Source: Hyaloperonospora brassicae
Lineage: Eukaryota > Oomycota > Peronosporomycetes > Peronosporales > Peronosporaceae
Assembly: GCA_947650285.1 (NCBI GenBank)
Contig: CANTFL010000470.1
Location: forward strand, 310,001-374,000
Direction of reading: 5' to 3'
DNA: 64,000 nt
Shown: positions 19,558 to 31,600 of the stretch, in pieces
Layout: the number at the start of each line of letters is the position of its first letter
Position numbering within the stretch: the first letter of the stretch is position 1
Translations under genes and position numbers: made by a program
Notes under the pieces: model-generated
Told to the model about the DNA's origin: nothing
Database searches by the model: none
Seen by the model: only the letters and a program-made list of their open reading frames with translations

Positions 19558-20087
19558 TGTAGCGGAGCTACACGGCTCCTTATGTCAGAGGAAGACTTAA
19601 CGCCTTACAAGCAACTTTGGTACAAAGAGCCTGACATAAAGAGTCAACAAGCTCAGAGAGCTTACGGTCTATGTTCCAGGGGGAAGAAACGATTCAGAGA
19701 ATTACAGCGCAGAGTGTACAAGGAGTAGCTGCCTTTTAACGGCGACGTTAAACTCCTCTGACAATCTTAAGACGTCTCTGAGAGGCACGTGCCGTTCGGA
19801 TCAAATAGACACTGAACTGTATTTTTATATCTAACAGAACACCTCCAAACAATGTACTTAATTTAGTCACTGATGTTCGAATCAATACCTCTCGAGAGAT
19901 CTCATAATCAAAGGTTGACATACATTAGTCTTCAACAATTGATACGGTATTCTAATACCACATTATATAGGATCCCTCCCTTGTGGGCAATACACCTATT
20001 GTCGGCTTCCGGTCGACAAGTAATTTAGTTAGAACTTGTGTGCACCAACCGATTGCCGATTACCAGTCGGCGTGAGACCCCGTCACA
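19558..20087 (-). repeat. B2 5' LTR (beta type)
   Basis: Plus-strand edges TGTAGCGGAGCTACA and CCCCGTCACA; 530 bp. Closest to the B3 3' LTR (57640-58171), for example TCTCTGAATCGTTTCTTCCC followed by a shared TAAGCTCTCTGAGCTTGTTG; clearly different from B2's own 3' LTR. Confidence 0.85.
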
Positions 20088-20794
20088 ATAAGAGGGCCAT
20101 ATATGCGTCGAATAAAGACTTGCATTGTCGCAAGCTTAGTACACCATAAAGATTGTAATCGATCCAGACGGACCGAAATGCTTTATATCAGTACATTACA
20201 TAATGCAGATGTGTGTTGCTCTCAGTCATTTTTACTGATGTTCATTCACAATTTTAATGATGAATCAAACAAATTTGTGGTCAGCGTTCTACGGCATGCT
20301 GGAGAGCATTGTATGACTCACGACATGCGTCGGGTGACGCGAATTACATCAAATATCACTACAAAACCCTCCGCTAACCGCTTACGTGGGTCTAGAAGCT
20401 GAATCCGTCCTTTCTAGTGTGATAAATGTTACCGTCACGGGGTGAGCACATTTCATATCATTTCCATCACATTGGTTTAACAAGAGTATTATCTTTAGTG
20501 ATAACATCGACCTTTGCTTATCGTTTGATGTAAATACTAAATGATTATTAATTTTAAGGGTAATGTTCAGCTTAACTCCACTCAATGGGTATTTTAATCG
20601 ATTCTGATTACCGGATCAATGTAAAAAGACTGCTAGACGCGCGCAAAGGGTGATGAGCAAGCAGATACGTTTAAAGGTTGTACTTGACATTTTGATAACA
20701 CGATCGCCATGAAGGTTTGCCGTAAAAAAAGCTATTTTATACACTCCTACTATTTCCTTTCTTAAACGCAATTGTTGAGGGGATCAAGCCTTCC
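20088..20794. other. Spacer between B2 and A2, nothing recognised
   Basis: AT-rich. The longest open stretch (20103-20402, +, 99 codons) has no recognisable motif and no signs of coding beyond its length. Confidence 0.5.
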
Positions 20795-21263
20795 TGTAAC
20801 GGGGCACGTTCTTATCAGTTTATTATTTAGACCTTTTGCCAACCGAACACAAGTCGACATACCTCCGAAGTCACGTACAGGTGGCGTTAAGAAGCGCAAG
20901 GAAGCAAACAGAACTTAAAATATTTGTTGAGGAAAAAAATAGAACAGCATAAAATGTAGTAATGTTTCTGTTAATAAACCATCTTTATCTTTGTCTATCT
21001 ATATTAAACTACGATCTCCATTGCGGGTTTCTTGTTCATTACCCATTGCGCGCGTCCAGCAGCGATTGGTGGTTAATCTGGTTGATGTACTGTGTACATC
21101 AACCTTCAAGTGGAGCCCCCCCCCAATAATGTTACCCTCGAGAAAACGTTCCGTCAACATCACCTCGCGTCGAGCGATGTTGTTTGAATATCATCTTAAT
21201 AGATAATATTCAAAAAAAGGTACTTTGTTACCAATTTTTCTGATACGGGTTCATCCCGTTACA
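20795..21263 (-). repeat. A2 3' LTR
   Basis: Plus-strand edges TGTAACGGGGCACG and CATCCCGTTACA; 469 bp. In element orientation a purine tract (AGGAGGGTGG) stands right before it. Confidence 0.9.
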
Positions 21264-21303
21264 CCACCCTCCTGACAAAAGTCACTACAGTGAGTGATTT
21301 TAA

Positions 21304-22445
21304 TTGTTTGTTGCCAGAGTGACCACCATTAGGTCGCTCTGTGGGAAAGGTAGCACTTGTTGGTTTAGCCCAACGCATCATTGCTTCCAGCGCATGACAA
21401 AATCATTCATGCGCTGCGCGAACAAGGCCGCCGGTGACGCCGCTGCACGGATGCGTGCATCCAAAGAGCAATCCTCCAGAGACTCAGCGAATATGTTTTT
21501 CATCGCCTACTGCTGATTAGCAGCCTGCAACACCCAATGTTGCAGGTGGACGTGGTCATCCAGGTGCAGCTTCTTCGTCCGCAGCTTCGGCTGCGGGTAG
21601 TAGTCTCATGGACATTGATTTCGGAAAAGAGGTTATCTATTTAGGCGAGTTGGACTCCTCGTCCAACCCGAAGTCGCCCGCTAAGCCCGGCTGTGAGGCT
21701 GTGGGTGCGGAAAGACGATGGCTAAACCATGTGGCAGTCTCAACGAGTCTTTGCGCCATGAGATGTTTGATTTATCCGACAGGTCAGAGCACTCGTCACA
21801 GGGATCGAACCGATCGCACTCACCTTCATATAAAGCGAATACGCTACATGAGGAAGTTTGTCATCATGACGATGCCGATTAAATTTCGCGGATTCAACGT
21901 AGCCGTAGCAATTCCAGATATTGCAACGATCGTAGTGGCATTCTTTATATCGCCGCTGCGCAAGAAGAGCAGGATCGCAACGTGTTGCGATTTGCTTTTG
22001 AAATCAAACCATGGATGCCTCCTCAACGTAATCTGAAGCAGTGGTACGTTTGTACCACTGGGAGTTATCGGATCCCACTCTTCAATTCGTCAAGCATGCA
22101 TGATCATGATGTCAGTGCGTGTGATTATCGCATTGAACATGCGTTTTACATCGATGTCTTTTTCGGACATCGATAGTACCACGTTAACCATAACCGAGAC
22201 GAAGTTTAGTTGGATTCAACGTGGAACGCTTTTATCGTAATCATCGCGGATGTTGGCCGTGACGCTTATTTAAACAGGCTTTTTGCAGCTCGAAATTAGT
22301 TTTTACAGAGGACGCCAACCCGTGCTCGGTATAAATTGCACCGATTATCTCGAGAGGCAGACTTACCTTGCCTCTTATGAAGAGAGAAATTTCAGAGTTG
22401 TGACGACAACACTGTTCGATCCCCTAAAAAGCCTTCCTCTATAAT
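21304..22445 (+). pseudogene. A2 antisense ORF (aORF)
   Basis: Plus strand, opposite A2 pol. Starts beside the LTR; N-terminal MTKSFMRCANKA, then MDIDFGKEVIYLGELDSSS, a frame break near 21710, then RFAFEIKPWMPP..R (22000), YRIPLFNSSS, YRIEHAFYIDVFFGHR (22130-22175), TWNAFIVIIADVGRD and RQPVLGINCTDYLERQ (22230-22370). The same blocks in the same order appear in A1, A3 and A4. Several frame changes make this copy non-functional. Confidence 0.6.
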
Positions 22446-22599
22446 TAATCCTATTGAAGGGCGCGCATCGCGTCTGATATATACCAAGGCATTGAAAATT
22501 TGCAATCCGTTTACGAACGTACCGGGCGTTCGTTCGACGATGGCGCTCCATCGTCAAAGGAGCGTCTCTTCGTACTGCTCGACGAGACCGAGAAGATCT

Positions 22600-22745
22600 A
22601 TTATCAGCAGAGAGCGGGGATCTCAGCTATTAAGCGAGGTTGGATACCCCCGCCACTGGACGAGGTAACTCGTCCTTGATCTTAAATCGTCACTGTTGTT
22701 CAAGATACGCTCCACAGGGAAGGGTTGACCACCGTGTGAGCCCAC
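22600..22745 (-). pseudogene. A2 chromodomain
   Basis: Minus-strand reading gives VERIL, then SYLVQWRGYP, as in A4 (63771-63956). Partial, with a frame break inside. Confidence 0.6.
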
Positions 22746-22807
22746 CAAAGGATGGTGAGGAGAAGGAAACCCTCCTCGAAGCCGTTCGACTCACCATCTC
22801 GACCAAC

Positions 22808-23172
22808 ACGATATGGATCGCGCAATCTCTTAATTGCGCGAGGACCTAGAGCATGAAAGGGACAGACGCTATACTCTGGCCGATACTGTGTGAAAGCATT
22901 GCAAAGTTCGGGAGGCTGATCGTGCGAAGGGTCGGATGGATTACGCCGTCGAACAGCTCCAGATTGAACGGGATGCCCGTTCCCTTGTTATCGAACTGGC
23001 GACAGCTCGCGGCGAGATCTCCCACTTTCGTGGAGAGGTCTCGTATCTGCGCATTCAGATTCATTGCCTATGGCACCTGCGCAAAAATCTGATGGATATA
23101 CTTGAACGTGAGGGTTATCTTCACCGTCGGAAATGGGATCGTACTGACAGTACGGGCAATCGCCCCGCGTAA
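22808..23172 (+). pseudogene. A2 antisense coiled-coil ORF
   Basis: Counterpart of the A1 ORF at 3800-4190. Reads DMDRAIS*LREDLEHERDRR, then EADRAKGRMDYAVEQLQIER, IELATARGEIS and RKNLMDILERE to TAA 23170. Two stops interrupt the first 30 codons; A4 (63960-64000) has a Ser codon at the first of them. The helix character and many synonymous differences from A1 support coding on this strand before decay. Confidence 0.55.
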
Positions 23173-23700
23173 AGCGTAGGATGCGTACGCATCCTATGTA
23201 ACAATTCAATCGTGTATGCGTTGCTTTGTAGGAGCAGTAAACGAAAGGGGCCGATATTGTTGGGCAGTAGTTTACTACTGCCCACATTAGTCACTACTTG
23301 TCTAGGTAAAATTACGGTAGAGCGTAGTACTAAATCTACTTTAATAAATGAAAGAACATTTGCTCTTCCATTCTTGTCAGCGCTCCGTTTCTGCTGGTCC
23401 ATCGCTTAAGCGATGGAATTCCGCTCAAGGCGGACTTCTGATTCTCGAGACAAGAGTAATCTTTTTGCTGACGCGACATTGTTTTGTTCAGTTCGCCTTA
23501 AGCAAACTGCAGAAAGAGTTCTCTTCTCTTTCTGTTCATTAGTGAGGGTGTTTTCATCTTTGCTGGAGTAGTCATTGGCGATGCTGTTAATACCAGCATC
23601 TTGATCGTAACTTGATATAATAACAGCGCCGTGGCTATTATTGAGATGATCTGCTTCTTCGATGTCGACCTGACTTAATCGGCATTATACGTAATGACGT
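23121..23700 (-). pseudogene. A2 acidic integrase linker and GPF/Y module
   Basis: Frame 23121-23402 holds KLLPNNIGPFRLL and THPTLYAGRL, the GPF/Y module. Upstream (23450-23700) the acidic insert is recognisable as VDIEEADHLNNS and DQDAGINSIANDYSS, diverged and broken, matching the insert in A1. Confidence 0.65.
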
Positions 23701-23715
23701 TAGCGTCGGCCCGTA

Positions 23716-24400
23716 ATGACCAAGATCCAGAACGATTTGTGCTTAAGCGATTTCCTCCCCCTTCTTATCCAAGAGTTACATTCTAAGAGGGTTGGCAGAC
23801 GTGGATGGCTTATGTTATTCACGAAGAACGGTGTATGCTACATCAAAGCATGCACCGAATTATTGATGGCGAAATTCACCAGAGGTAGAAAGTGGCACCA
23901 ACTCAAGAACAGGTGGACGTGTCTTCGAAGGATCTCTTCGAGGACGCGAATTCAAGTTATATTTGACCGTCTGTGTAGGGATGGTCAGAAGTGGACAGCT
24001 TCAGACGCGATCCAAAAGATCGGAGCACGGATTGCCAAAACTCCGCCTTCAACCGAGTGTCACGGTAGGATACGAGTTCACGGGGTAACCCGTGGAGGTG
24101 AAATATCGTGTCGATGAAAACACGAGCACATTCCTGTGCCGTAATCGAGTCAGGTACTGCAGAAAGATGCACCATCTTGCTGAACCGGTCAAAGAACACA
24201 AGAATACCAATATTCTTGTGGTCGTCTTCGGGGAAAGCAAAGACGAAGTTCATTGAAACGGACTGCCAGCACTCTGCCGAAACAGGTAGAGGCTGTGAGA
24301 GAGCACGGGAAGAAGGACTAGTTTTCACTCTTTGATAGATCGGGCACGCGCAAATGTACTTGCGCACAAACTGACACTTGGCGGGGCGAGTAAATGTCAC
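23716..24400 (-). pseudogene. A2 integrase core
   Basis: Frame 23957-24400: YIYCA type cysteine pair region (CACPIYQRVK), SVSMNFVFAFPEDD (first catalytic Asp replaced by Asn), FFDRFSKMVHL, LPRELVSYRDTRL (second Asp present), TSDHPYTDGQ. The Glu-bearing helix would lie at 23850-23950 in a broken frame. Confidence 0.75.
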
Positions 24401-24409
24401 GACGTACCG

Positions 24410-25020
24410 CTAATTGAGTATTATCACGGCTACGATGTCTACATGTTGGTGCATCGTGACATGAAAGATGAAGAGCAACTTTAAACTATCAAGAGAGAAA
24501 AAACAGCACGAAGCGTGTTGTCGTAAACGGATGTATAGTACAGCAATCCGTTGCGTATCGTGTGCCGATTTGATGAGGAACGTACAGCGCTGTTCAATAT
24601 TTATACAATGTACGAGTTGGATTACCAGATGATCCACCACGAAGATATATATTTACCGTGTAGACCTTCCTTACGTCTCATAGTAACGTCGACGCCGGAA
24701 TACTGAATGATAGGGCGGCAACAGTGCGCAAGGCCTCATGGGTGACTTGAGCAGCCGGATCGAATTCGGGCCGGCGTGAGAGCGCATCAGCGACGACGTT
24801 CAGAGTTCCTGGTCGATACACCTCGGAGAAGGTATACTTCACGAACAAGGACAGCCACGTTGGTATTATTTGCAGAAAGTGTGAAATTGGCGGCCGTTCG
24901 TATATACGCACAGTTGTACAGACGATTAATGGTCGATATGTGAGGGTACAGACGCGGATTATAGCCAGTGTAAACATCATGGCAAGAAGTATTTTATCAT
25001 AAACTGGGTAATCGCGTTCA
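24410..25020 (-). pseudogene. A2 RNase H end and integrase zinc-binding remnant
   Basis: 24678-24980 holds VKYTFSEVYRPGTLNVVADA and LSRRPEFDP, the conserved end of RNase H. The zinc-binding histidines downstream are scattered between frames. Confidence 0.6.
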
Positions 25021-26360
25021 GCGGGTTGCAGCTGACGCGATTATATATCATTTTGCGTCACGTTCAGCGCCATTTATATCGTACTGCATCAAGAATGTTC
25101 CATCCTGATCCGCAATTGCCAATGGGGTCATTTGCATCAAGGTCTGCTTGCTACCTCTCATAGATACGGTGACCATCAGTTTTCCATGACTACTTAAGAT
25201 TTTTCATGAGTAGACAAGAAAAAAGAATGGTCATACCGGCGTACTCGCGCGATTCCTTGCGCAATACGCCTCTAGACCAAGAAACATACGAAGTCCCTTG
25301 ACGTCGAAGGGCATGAGCAAGTTGGTGATCGCATTGATCTTTTCTGGACCAGAGAGTACGCTGTGCTTACGCACGATGCCCTCAAGAAGCGGTGGTTTGC
25401 TTGCCGCTAATATACACTTTTTGAGGTTGGCGTACAACTTGTGTTTTCTCATTAGTTCCAGTACCTGACGAATGTTTGTTGTGTGAACTTCCACGTCTTT
25501 ATTTACGTTCATAGCCCGGCTATGGACGAACACATCGTCAATGTAACTCGGTGCAAAATATTGTACCGGCCTCAACAGATTTGCGACACATCTGTTGAAC
25601 ATTCAGGGGATATATCATCTCCTGTGGCATCGCTAGCCACTCACACAGCATACCACTGGGGGTGCTCACCGCAGTGTACGGGATGTACCGTTCACGCATG
25701 AGCATCTGGTAGAAACCATTCATCAGATCCATGGTTGAGAAAATGGTACTCTTAGACATACCATCTATGATTACGTCCTTCCTCGGTATCGGAGTCTGAG
25801 CCGGTACCGTTGCAGCTTTTAACTTGTTGAATGCGTGCACTGTCCGCTATCCTCCGAGGTCTTTCGCACACAGAAGGTTGGAGAAATGTGAGTTGAATTC
25901 GATTCCCTCACATGACCCGCTGCAAAGCGATCGGCAAATAACTTGTCGATAGCTACTAATTGTTCACGAGGCAGTGGCCACTGCTTCATGACACAGTACT
26001 CCGAGCCTGCTTTAAGCTCAATCTCATGTCGAGTTCCTTTGTACTTAGTCAACTCAAAAGGTACGAATTCAGGAAACACATCCTTGAATTCGACCAAATC
26101 CTTGTACAAAGTATTTGTTAGAAGCGACTACCAGGAATGAGACGTGTATTGCTCAATCCGAGTCTTCTCCTTGAGGATACTTTCGTCCATCGATGAGGTT
26201 TAAAATAATCGTTCATTTTCGGTGAATACCGTTGCCGAAGAATATCGGTCTCATAATCATTCTCTCTGACGAATTTACAGATCTGCCTGGCCTTGGCACT
26301 ACGCAGATCGCGCAAGAACCGTTTTGGTTCTAGCGTTGGCAATTGATTTATCTCCAAATT
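25021..26360 (-). pseudogene. A2 reverse transcriptase
   Basis: Spread over four overlapping frames: 26118-26357 (linker with LEPKRFLRDLRSAK), 25819-26109 (VEFKDVFPEFVPFEL, PREQLVAIDKLFADR), 25538-25840 (RKDVIIDGMSKSTIFSTMDL, first Asp), 25231-25602 (SYIDDVFVHSRA, active site YIDD). RNase H start near 25080 is damaged. Confidence 0.8.
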
Positions 26361-26899
26361 TAGCTTCGGAGAGACAATCCGTTCAAGCGTACAAGCGCCT
26401 ACGCTTCATCCGTGATTGACCAAGACGTTCAACGTCTCGGTTTCATCCTGGTAGTCGCATTTACAGGTTGGTACGGACTTTCTCCTTCAGCATTAACCAG
26501 TTGGAAAACGTCTTCCTTAAGTATGTGAGGACTCATTTCCTCCACTTATCTTGGCAGTGGCTGCGAAACCGCGGTCATAATATGATCCTCTAAGGTCGAC
26601 TTACGAGTCGGTAAAGAATTTCTGTGTTGCCGAGCACCGGCACCAGGTTTCTTTGTTCTCGGGTACTGACTTCCCGATATACATATTTGACCCAGTTCAC
26701 TCGTCATATTCGAGTGGTGGACATTCGGCTCCGCCTTTACTTCTGTACAGCCGCCTGGTGCTTGCTCTACAGTGTAGTGATCATCTACACTGAAGTCTTG
26801 TACAGTCGTGCTAACGCCAGTACTTCAACTAAAGCCATCACACTCAATCGCAGTACATCCACACGCTTGTGGACGCTCCATGACGTTGATCATATGGCT

Positions 26900-27230
26900 A
26901 TCTGATGAACAAGCGGCAGGCATCTTCACAGATCGATGATGCCAGCTCACACTTGGATCGTATCTCCTGAGCCAAGGTAATCCTAGGATGACATCGAACT
27001 TGTCATCCAGATCCAGTACGATGCAATCATCATCGTACTAGTTCACACTATAACGTGTAGTGGATTGCGACTACACGTTTTGCAGCTGTTATCGATGCGC
27101 CTGTGGCGAGGCGCACCGTTATTCTCGTGAGAAGGATGTCGCGCTCAACGAACTTGTTCATAAGACTATAAAATTACTAGCGGCGAACAAAGTTGTTCGA
27201 CGCCGCACAGTCAACTAGAGCACGAAGGGA
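26900..27230 (-). pseudogene. A2 aspartic protease
   Basis: ALVDCAASNNFVRR contains the catalytic Asp (DCAAS in place of DTGAS, about 27209-27221), followed by TAG at 27177-27179, VRLATGASITAAK, and a second TAG at 27048-27050, then a retropepsin C-terminal block. Both TAGs recur at the same places in A3. Confidence 0.7.
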
Positions 27231-27439
27231 CATATACTTTGTCACATGCAACGTCTAGGTTATAAATGATATCTCACCACCAGGTGCAGATACAAACAAT
27301 GATTGTGTATCTGGAGCAACTTTCGTCACGATATCTGCAAATTCTCTTGAGGTCGCTGGATCCGTAAGGCGCTCCTCTCCTACCATCCCCGTCTATTTGT
27401 TGATGGTCCGCTTTGATGTTGGGGTTACACAACAGCTAT

Positions 27440-28560
27440 GGACCTTCGCCCTTTGCAGTTTTTATCTCGGGGATTGGTCGATCGTTGCGCTCAGGACTGT
27501 TTATAATGGGCATGGAAGACATCATAACTAAGCGTAGTATCCTTACTTCTGACAGTGATTGCACTACTGCAATCGCTTGTTGTTTAAAAGGCGAGGCTTC
27601 TCGCTCGCAACATAACAGAGATCCATCGATTCTGGACCTCCAGTCTCTTGTCGTCTCGATGGGTGATAAGAGCTCATGCTAACATGAGCCTTTCTCATGC
27701 GTCAGTCGTCCTGTTTCGTAGCTGAGATCGCTTGTTCAATAGTATCCTGCTCTCAGCGGAACAGTTGGTTCCTGACGGGCCCATCTGCAAGCCCTTGCAT
27801 AAAAACAGTATCAACGTGTGTTCATGTACTAAGTTAGGGTTTATACTACTCGCGAAGGGTCATATATGCTGAGCGTAAGCGTGCTTATCACGCTTACCCT
27901 TTTAAGTTCTGGGAGCTCTGATCAAGCCCTGAACTTAGCCTGCGGCGGCTCAAACATTTTTGAGCCGGGTCTTCAAGTCTTCTAGATACTGGAGCGCGAG
28001 TTAGTCACTCATCTCGAGCCATAAGGCCCAAGTCTTGGTACGCCCTGCAGTGGGGTATAACAAACGTGAGTTTCATTTGCTCATCGTCGCTACAACGTGC
28101 CTTTATGGCTCTGTCTAGTTCGAAAACCATAACAACAGGGAGTCTTCCTCAAATTCTCTGTACTTGATGATATCCACCTTCAAAATTTTGGGGCGAAGAC
28201 GTGTGTGTGGCTGCGCCCACAGCAGCATTGTATTCCTGATGCCTTAATACCTCTGAATGTTTAGTCCCGAGTTCTCTTAACTACTCAGCCTGTAGAGAGC
28301 CTTGATAGTGAAGTAAGGCTACTTTATCTCTTTCGGCGGGGTAGTTCATTCAGAAGGAACCTGGCTATGGCGGCATGTTGTTGGTCTCTGTCAAGAGACT
28401 CAACCATGGCGCTTATCGCGGTTTTGTCTACTGTATAACGCATACAGTCTACCGCACTCCATTTGATGTCGCTCTAATGTTTGAAGCCTCTAGGCGTGGC
28501 GTGAATGATTCACTCGTCTTCCATCATTTTTGTTGGATGAGGTGGTCGTGATCGATGGAA
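27440..28560 (-). pseudogene. A2 gag
   Basis: Minus-strand reading gives VDTVFMQGLADGPVRNQLFR and TIEQAISATKQDD, the C-terminal Gag helices, and a zinc knuckle CNHCQK*GYYA...C about 27550. Many stops. N-terminal half not traceable with confidence. Confidence 0.65.
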
Positions 28561-28581
28561 GGACTACCAAGTGCTACAAAG

Positions 28582-29050
28582 TGCAATACGGGAACGCTTC
28601 TTGCCAGATAACTAGCAAGATTTTGGATAGATTGAAACACAATGACGTGTACTCCCAACGTCACGTACACGTGGCGTGAAGAAGCACGGGAAAGTAAACA
28701 GAACCCGAAAGATCTGTTGAGGGAAACAATGGAACAGCGTAAAATGTGGTAATGTTCCTGTGAATAAACTATCTTTGTCTTTGTCTTACTATAGTCAACG
28801 AACGATCTCCTTGGTGGGTTTCTTGCTCACCACCCATTGCACGCGTCCAGCAGCGATTGGTTGTTAATTTGGTTGATGTACTGCGTACATCAACCTTTTA
28901 GTGGAGCCCTCCCAAGGAATGCAACCCCTCGTAGTAGAAGTCCGTCAACATCACCTCGCATCGAGCGATGTTGTTTAAATATCATCTAAATGGATAATAT
29001 CTCGAAAGTTACTGCTTTGTACCAATTCAATGTAACGGGATCCCTTCGCT
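28582..29050 (-). repeat. A2 5' LTR
   Basis: Aligns with 20795-21263 over its length, with degraded ends (TGCAATACGGG at the inner edge, right edge placed approximately). Confidence 0.8.
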
Positions 29051-29239
29051 CATGTAGGCGGTCGCGGTAACTTTGTGTCATCTTGTGACGCGCCCTCCGC
29101 ACGGCACTCAGTGTTAATATTCGAGACAGCACATTCCACGTAACCCACCATTTTTTAAGCTATTGCGCTGTCGCGCTGTCGGTTATTTAGCACGAGAAAG
29201 GCACTACACATCGGCTAGCCTTCGGGTTGCTTCATTAGA

Positions 29240-31600
29240 ATGTCATGATGATTGTATCAGTTGTCGCAGCCACCGCAGCCACGGCGGGGCATACACATAG
29301 TACCTTGCGGTTTTAGACAACTTATTGAGGCTCTGTAAGCCGTAATGTAGCTTCATTGTGTTCCAAATTAAGTCCTGAGACTGCCGTGAAGACGTATAGC
29401 ATCCAATCGACAGTCCGAGAATTTTTTTAACAGTTGTCAAAGCGAAAGCTTACATCTGCTCCTCCAGCCAAAGTGTTAGTGCGTGTGATTAATCGAGTAA
29501 CAATCAATTTAACTGGGATCTGCTTCCGCAATTTCCATCTCATTTTCAAGTGCATCAATTAACTTATAAATCTGCAGCATTATTTGAAAAGTAAGAGAGT
29601 CATGACTTTTTTCGCGTCATACGGTGTGGCCGGTACAGGTTGGAGGCAAGCGTACAGTTTGAAGCACCCCCGAGTACCACCGGTCAAGTTACGTAATCAA
29701 GCAATGCGAAATTTGATGCGAAAAGACTTTATCGGTCACGTCTTTTGCTAGGAGCGGGAATAATTTATTTTAATGTATCGCGGTGGATGCGGAAGGCTCA
29801 CCGCCATCCAATGTGGCGTCCATGCTACATCCATCCACAACTGCATCTTTTGTATTTTATTATACGAGATAAATAATATTGCAACTCCACCACGACGCTG
29901 ACGGGACTTTAAACACAGCGACAGTCCCCTTTTTTTGCAGGGGAAAACCCCCACGTTGAATAATATAGTGAGTCCAAGCCCGCCGCACCTCCTTCTACCA
30001 CATGTGTTTCTTGCATTAGCACAACGTCAAGAGGTCTACCCTCGTCATGCTGACGAAAGTGACAAAATCACTGCGTGTATAGCTGATATTCTTGTGGGAG
30101 ACCTTGGACGTTCTGGAATTGCTGTCCATTTAAAATTTCAAGAATATGTCGAATTCGACCAGTTTTCTGATTCTTTCGGGTTGACGGGGGCTGAACATTA
30201 ATACCGCCATGATTTATAAAATCGGCAGCGGCCCCGCGCATGCCGGTCCATGCAACCCGAGAGGAGCTTGTACATTCATCGGTGTACATATACACCCAGG
30301 TACAAACCCATGGCCGTTGTCTTTTGCACATATGTGCCGAAATACGCCTCTCGTTTGTAATAAGATCAAGAGCCGGCCTTCATTCTAGTTGACAAAGAAT
30401 CCATGTGACGGCGGTAGGAATAGCGTTATGGGTATTATGAATGGACGCGTTTGTTTTTGTCGTCCATCTTCTGTCGAATGATCCACCGGCGTCAAATAAG
30501 GCAACATCAAACATAGGATGTTCAATATTCCTTATTCGTCATTTAGAATGGGGTCGTGGACGGTAGCGCAGAGTAACTTCTCCTGCAACCTATGCAATTG
30601 CTTCCAGCGCTGACTCTAATAAATGTGGCTTTCCGCTTAATAGTATCCTGCCGTTGTGAAGCCACTGCATCCCACTCAGTGAAAAATCTCGCGGATGGCT
30701 AAGTTGTCATGCTTTACATACCGGCGAATGACGGCCAGCTGAGCTTCGCTGTTTCTGGCGTGACCAAAGTCCCTTTAGTGGCATTCGCGTCAGGCCCTTG
30801 AAATAAGATGTCGAATAAGGCAGGCTCTTGACAAGAGCTGAGAGCTCGACGGCACCAATTTTTTAGATCCAGTTATTTAGACCACTCGGTGTAGTAGGCA
30901 TAGAGTGAGGAAGCCCGACAATGGTTAACCGCTCAGTGATCCATTTCTGTGGCGCTTGTAAGTTGGCAGTGGTGCAACGAAATTCTTCTCTCACTGCAGT
31001 CGCATCTGTCAATGGAGTATATTCAAGTAAGGACTTGCGGACCCTAGACGACATTAGAGTCTGGTATGGCTTGTCAGCGGCTCGTGCTGCCGATTGCTGG
31101 TCGTGATAAACAGCAAGCTCGGAAGATGGCGTCAAATTGAAGGTCGGTGGCACGCCAAACGAGACAGAGGTAGGAGATGGACTTTTATAATAAAATGTAG
31201 CTACCCAAGCAGCAAAAATTGGGACCGTATACGTCACGTGGCTTGGTGTTGGGACGTCCAAAATTAGTACATTCAGCTCATTAGCACGCTATAAAGTTCA
31301 TCTAGTCTCATGGTACTCTCAAGGTTGCACATCGAGTCTATGTTGACATCTGCATCCGCAGAAGGACAATTACTGTCATCAGAAAAAAGTGAGACGGCGT
31401 CGTCCGGTCTGGTATGATCGCTAGACTCGAATTTTTCTGGCATGACGTCACTTCTGGGATCAGTCAGATTGAATGGTGCACATTAGTCGACCCCATGGGC
31501 GTTTCAAACCGTTGCCTTATAAAAGCGACACTTGAGCATAAATTTGAGAAGGAAACTCATGTTACTCTCCCTGCTGTGCTGACGCAGCCCCTCCGCTTTA
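29240..31600 (-). mobile_element. LINE-type retrotransposon remnant
   Basis: Minus strand. Around 30090-29930 one frame reads NVQGLPQE, TGA, then GRPLDVVLMQETHVVEGG: the QETH motif of the APE-type endonuclease of L1-like LINEs. It is followed by RGGVAIL and WTPHWMAV of the same fold (29900-29780). At 29420-29340 VSGLNLEHNEATLRL resembles the RT segment after the catalytic Asp pair, so most of RT has been deleted. Upstream (31560-30860) are open stretches such as DDAVSLFSDDSNCPSADADV and a 132-codon frame that may be ORF1. No poly-A tail or target duplication seen. Confidence 0.65.

Larger units (their letters stand above)
12475..20087 (-). mobile_element. Element B2: Ty3/gypsy chromovirus with mismatched LTRs
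   Basis: LTRs at 19558-20087 (5') and 12475-12956 (3') enclose gag, protease, RT, RNase H, integrase, GPF/Y and chromodomain on the minus strand: a full domain complement over 7.6 kb. The two LTRs are of different sequence type, and each matches an LTR of B3 better than its partner. Flanking 5-mers (TTCCA left, ATAAG right) do not match, so no target duplication is seen. Gag, RT and integrase are inactivated. Confidence 0.95.
20795..29050 (-). mobile_element. Element A2: Ty3/gypsy chromovirus, heavily decayed
   Basis: 3' LTR 20795-21263 and 5' LTR 28582-29050 enclose, on the minus strand, gag, protease, RT, RNase H, integrase, GPF/Y and chromodomain, plus antisense ORFs on the plus strand. 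The 3' part (20850-23100) is far closer to A4 (61985-64000) than the A2 LTRs are to each other, suggesting recombination or a segmental copy. Confidence 0.9.
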
